A DNA stretch of 64,000 nucleotides, from the NCBI RefSeq assembly GCF_020921035.1, contig NC_063155.1:4387001-4451000 (forward strand), written 5' to 3'. The notes under the pieces are model-generated. The model ran no database searches and was not told the origin of the DNA. It was given only the letters and a program-made list of their open reading frames with translations. The translations under genes were made by a program, and so were the position numbers. The DNA comes from Rhodamnia argentea (lineage: Eukaryota > Streptophyta > Magnoliopsida > Myrtales > Myrtaceae). Positions 61,287-64,000 of this stretch are shown here, piece after piece (position 1 is the stretch's first letter; the number at the start of each line of letters is the position of its first letter).

Positions 61287-62214
61287 TGCTAAGAATTCGC
61301 ATATATTTGGGAATATAGTATACTTAAATATAGGTACAAACAAACGAAGTTAGCTTTTCTTTATAGAACGGACAAGGTAGCTATCTTTGATGACTTGTAG
61401 ATGTATGAGAAAAAGTTAATCTGGCGTATGTGAGCCTAATTTATGTTTGCCGTGAAATGATGTGGGCTCCACGTGGAATCCAACTTTTTCATGATGCACC
61501 TGAGAAATTATGAAATCTAGAATTAATTATAATAGACAAGTACAATAGAGACTAATGAATGGAAAACCACACTATGACTAAATACGAAAAAAGTTTGATG
61601 AAAATTAGAGTACGGTTAATGTTTAGCAATTGAACAACAATCACTACTAATTGTCAAATAACATTTCATCCCAAAAAAAAAAAAAAAATAGACCCATGTA
61701 ACAATTGGAAATTCTACTGGTGATGGAACAAAAAACATTCACATAGGGATGGAAGAGTAGGCATGAGAAAAGCTATGCAACAAAACCCAAATTGCGTCCT
61801 GCGAAGTCTTGGTCTTCCTGGATTTCATTAAAGTTTCCTTCCCATGAGGGACTGAACATGATTTTCCTGTTCATTAGTACGATGTGTGGAGAGTTATTAT
61901 TCGTTGGCAATTCTTTAACTCGTTTACTGTTTCCAGAGTTAAGTAAACCAAGCTGCTTAAGAGATTGGTTGGTGTGCTTGACTGGTAATGTTTAGCCCAA
62001 AGCACGTGCTGTTGTTTCCCTTATTGAGCAGACAACATTAGCTGTCTTTCATGACATGTAGCTGTATAACAAAAAGTCTTGGTCCTTGCATGAGATATTT
62101 TGGGATAATCTCTAGACATTATGATTTATGACACAAGCACTTGTGAACGAAAAGTATTTTGTTTCGATTCCTCTAACCACTGATGTGCATCCTTCAAAGT
62201 CTTCGTATTTGTGT

Positions 62215-62300
62215 AATGTTTTTGGTACGTGAAAGTCTTGGTCTTCCTTGATTTTCTCTCTCTCCATTAGCTCTTTATTACTTGGCTTCACCATCGTTCC
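62215..62300 (+). repeat. Third copy of the NBS-LRR leader segment
   Basis: Contains gtgaaagtcttggtcttcc, ttttctctctctccat, agctctttattacttggcttcacc, matching 59450-59525 and 63000-63065. No coding remnant is recognisable after it. Confidence 0.5.
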
Positions 62301-63100
62301 CGTGCTCAGCAGTGTTCTCCTCCTGCTCATCCGCATGCACTGTGGACTGCCGAACCCGCTGGTCTTTCCATGCTCAACAGTGTTCTCCTCCTGTTGTCCG
62401 AACCTAGCACTCGTGCTTGCCAGACATTTGTTGTTGATCTGATCCCGTTCCCTCGGTCTGCTCCAGGAAGTCTACCCGAAATAGGTGAGAGACATCTATC
62501 TACTTGCTCTCTCTTTTCCCTCAAACTGATGCAGCAAGCTTAATAACAAAATTTTTGGAGAAGTAGATGTCAAAAATTTGCTGTCCAGATTAAAGTTGCG
62601 GCTTGGTTGCATAATTCATGCTGATTTGTTGACCCTAATTTGGCCTAGTTGTTCTAATTGTTTGAGGCAAAATAAGCGCCGTACACAAATATTGTCTTGA
62701 GGTGTGTTTTGCCCTAATTTGGCTAGTTGTTTTAATGAGGTGATACATCTGTACGCATACTTGTTTGAGCCAAAACTTGAACCTCTATTTTATGATTTTT
62801 CATTACATATTAGGATATAATTGCATTCATATCAGTATCAGGACAGTTACAATAGAAAATTTGAAGTTTTCCTGGATAAGCATTGTCATGCACATCTAGG
62901 CCATTTGGAGTGCAGTATTATTAATTGTCATATTTGCATGTTTCCTCTCATATCTAGAAAAATCACAACACGATCAAAAATGACAAGCCTTGGTCTTAAT
63001 AGTCTCGGTCATCTAGGACTTCATAGTTTTCTCTATGCAATAGCTCATTATCAGTTTGCTTCATTCTAACACTTGTTCTCTACAGCGACTTGATTCACCC

Positions 63101-64000
63101 ATGGCCATTGTAGAGACCATTGTGGGTTCCATCTTGGGTTCCGTCTTGCAGGTCCTGTTCGAAAAATTGGCTTCTCTGGTATTGGAATATGCGCAAAGGA
63201 GGGCAGCACCTCCCTTCTCTGGAATCAGCACCGGGTTGCTCAATAAGTGGGAGAGGATGCTGGTCACAATCTATGCAGTGTTGGATGATGCAGAGGACAA
63301 GCAATTGAGCAGTAAAGGTCCAGTGAAGTTATGGCTGGATGATGTTAGGGACTTGGCCTATGACATGGAGGACTTGCTCGATGAGTTCGCAATCCAAGCT
63401 GCTGAGGTTAAGTCAGCGGCAAAACCCAGCACAAGCAAAAGTTGGGTGAATTGGAAGTTCTCTTGCTTTCCCCGAGATAAATCTTCCAGATCGAATCCGA
63501 ACCCGCGCTCACTCATGCCCGAAACCAGGGTCCAAGAGATCAATGACAGGTTGGAAGAGATCGTCACTAGGAAAGCTCAGCTAAACTTGATAGAGAATGT
63601 TGTGGACAGATCTAACAACACCGAAAAAAGGCTCCCCAGCACTTCTCTGCCAGAGACTCAGTTTTTTGGCAGGGAGATGGAAGAAGCGGAGATGGTGGAA
63701 CTATTGACCAGTGTAGCCCGAAATGGCAATACCTCTTTGTGCATAGTCCCCATATTCGGAATGGGCGGTGTTGGAAAGACAGCCTTGGCTCAAAGGCTGT
63801 ATAATGACCCCAAAGTGCGAAGATGTTTCGAGAGAAGAGCATGGGTTTGTGTTTCAGATGTTTTTGATGTTCTAAACATAACAAAGACTATTTTGCAGTC
63901 GGTTACCAGGTTGTCCTACGAGGGCAAAAATCTTAATGATCTCCAAGTTAAGTTGAAGGACAGTCTATTAGAGAAAAAGTTTCTTGTGGTTTTAGACGAT
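63101..64000 (+). CDS. CC-NBS-LRR disease resistance protein (RPP13-like), 5' part, runs off window
   Basis: Intracellular immune receptor of the CNL class. These proteins sense pathogen effectors and trigger defence through a nucleotide-driven switch. The ATG at 63101 (MAIVETIVGSILGSVLQVLF) opens a frame of exactly 300 codons that is still open at the window edge. Residues 1 to about 130 form an Rx-type coiled coil with the EDVID-like motif DLAYDMEDLLDEF at 84-96. The NB-ARC domain begins near 190 (ETQFFGREMEEAEMVELL). P-loop GMGGVGKT is at 220-227, RNBS-A FERRAWVCVSDVFDV at about 247-261, kinase-2 KKFLVVLDD at 292-300. GLPL, MHD and LRRs would lie beyond. A ctctacag at 63077-63084 could be an acceptor for a 5' UTR intron. 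Nothing is broken in the visible part, and full length should be 1000 residues or more. Duplicated leaders upstream suggest a cluster. Confidence 0.93.
   Translation, partial: MAIVETIVGSILGSVLQVLFEKLASLVLEYAQRRAAPPFSGISTGLLNKWERMLVTIYAVLDDAEDKQLSSKGPVKLWLDDVRDLAYDMEDLLDEFAIQAAEVKSAAKPSTSKSWVNWKFSCFPRDKSSRSNPNPRSLMPETRVQEINDRLEEIVTRKAQLNLIENVVDRSNNTEKRLPSTSLPETQFFGREMEEAEMVELLTSVARNGNTSLCIVPIFGMGGVGKTALAQRLYNDPKVRRCFERRAWVCVSDVFDVLNITKTILQSVTRLSYEGKNLNDLQVKLKDSLLEKKFLVVLDD

Larger units (their letters stand above)
59640..62300. repeat. Mosaic of duplicated blocks upstream of the NBS-LRR gene
   Basis: Several words recur: attcacatagggatggaaga (59656 and 61738), agatcgagacttttgg (59961 and 61031), agcccaaagca(t/c)gtg (60420 and 61993), tagctgtctt(t/c)...gacttgtag (60487, 61380, 62040) and gtgaaagtcttgg...cttcc (59450, 62230). 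This is a patchwork of local duplications typical of resistance-gene clusters. The 63-codon frame at 60099-60290 has no recognisable domain. Confidence 0.6.

Noticed and set aside
1-64000. CRISPR arrays, bacterial operons or ribosome binding sites
   Set aside because: Spliced plant genes and plant transposons show this is a nuclear eukaryotic sequence; the tandem repeats lack the regular spacer pattern of CRISPR.

Overview
This is nuclear DNA from a plant, almost certainly a dicot. The evidence is spliced genes of plant-specific families (a DYW-class PPR protein, a seed LEA protein, a chloroplast folate transporter, a DUF1677 protein, a CC-NBS-LRR), plant transposon families, AT-rich spacers and many microsatellites. 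A woody, Myrtaceae-like genome is my guess, but nothing in the sequence proves it. Most of the window is non-coding and repeat-derived.

Layout. 0.1-2.4 kb: decayed plant-mobile-domain (PMD) relic on the minus strand and T-rich tandem repeats. 5.4-6.5 kb: three-exon LEA D-34/SMP gene (minus) with ABRE and RY motifs upstream. 7.3-7.9 kb: a long-TIR MITE. 8.4-10.9 kb: two-exon PPR-DYW gene (plus), convergent with a three-exon conserved membrane-protein gene at 11.5-13.2 kb (minus). 14.2-16.5 kb: an LTR-like tract interrupted by an 850-bp TIR element with a target-site duplication. 20.5-20.9 kb: DUF1677 gene (minus). 24.5-24.8 kb: a TRIM-like mini-retrotransposon. 30.86-35.7 kb: a complete but dead Ty1/copia element on the minus strand. 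41.9-46.9 kb: nine-exon folate-biopterin transporter gene (minus). 47.10-50.15 kb: an almost intact hAT transposon sitting about 170 bp upstream of that gene's start codon. 50.4-51.3 kb: copia gag relic. 51.7-53.0 kb: a Tourist/Harbinger-like element carrying a captured ankyrin (ANKRD13-type) gene fragment. 54.0-54.5 kb: a non-autonomous hAT element. 59-63 kb: duplicated leader fragments of an NBS-LRR gene. 63.1 kb to the end: the 5' part of a CC-NBS-LRR resistance gene (plus), cut by the window edge.

The host genes are unrelated single genes rather than a pathway: organelle RNA editing (PPR), seed desiccation tolerance (LEA), plastid folate transport (FBT) and pathogen sensing (CNL). The most notable structure is transposon activity: exact 8-bp target duplications around two hAT elements, one beside a plastid transporter promoter, and a gene-capturing TIR element. 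All splice sites were chosen by eye from GT/GC-AG signals and protein continuity. No transcript data were available.
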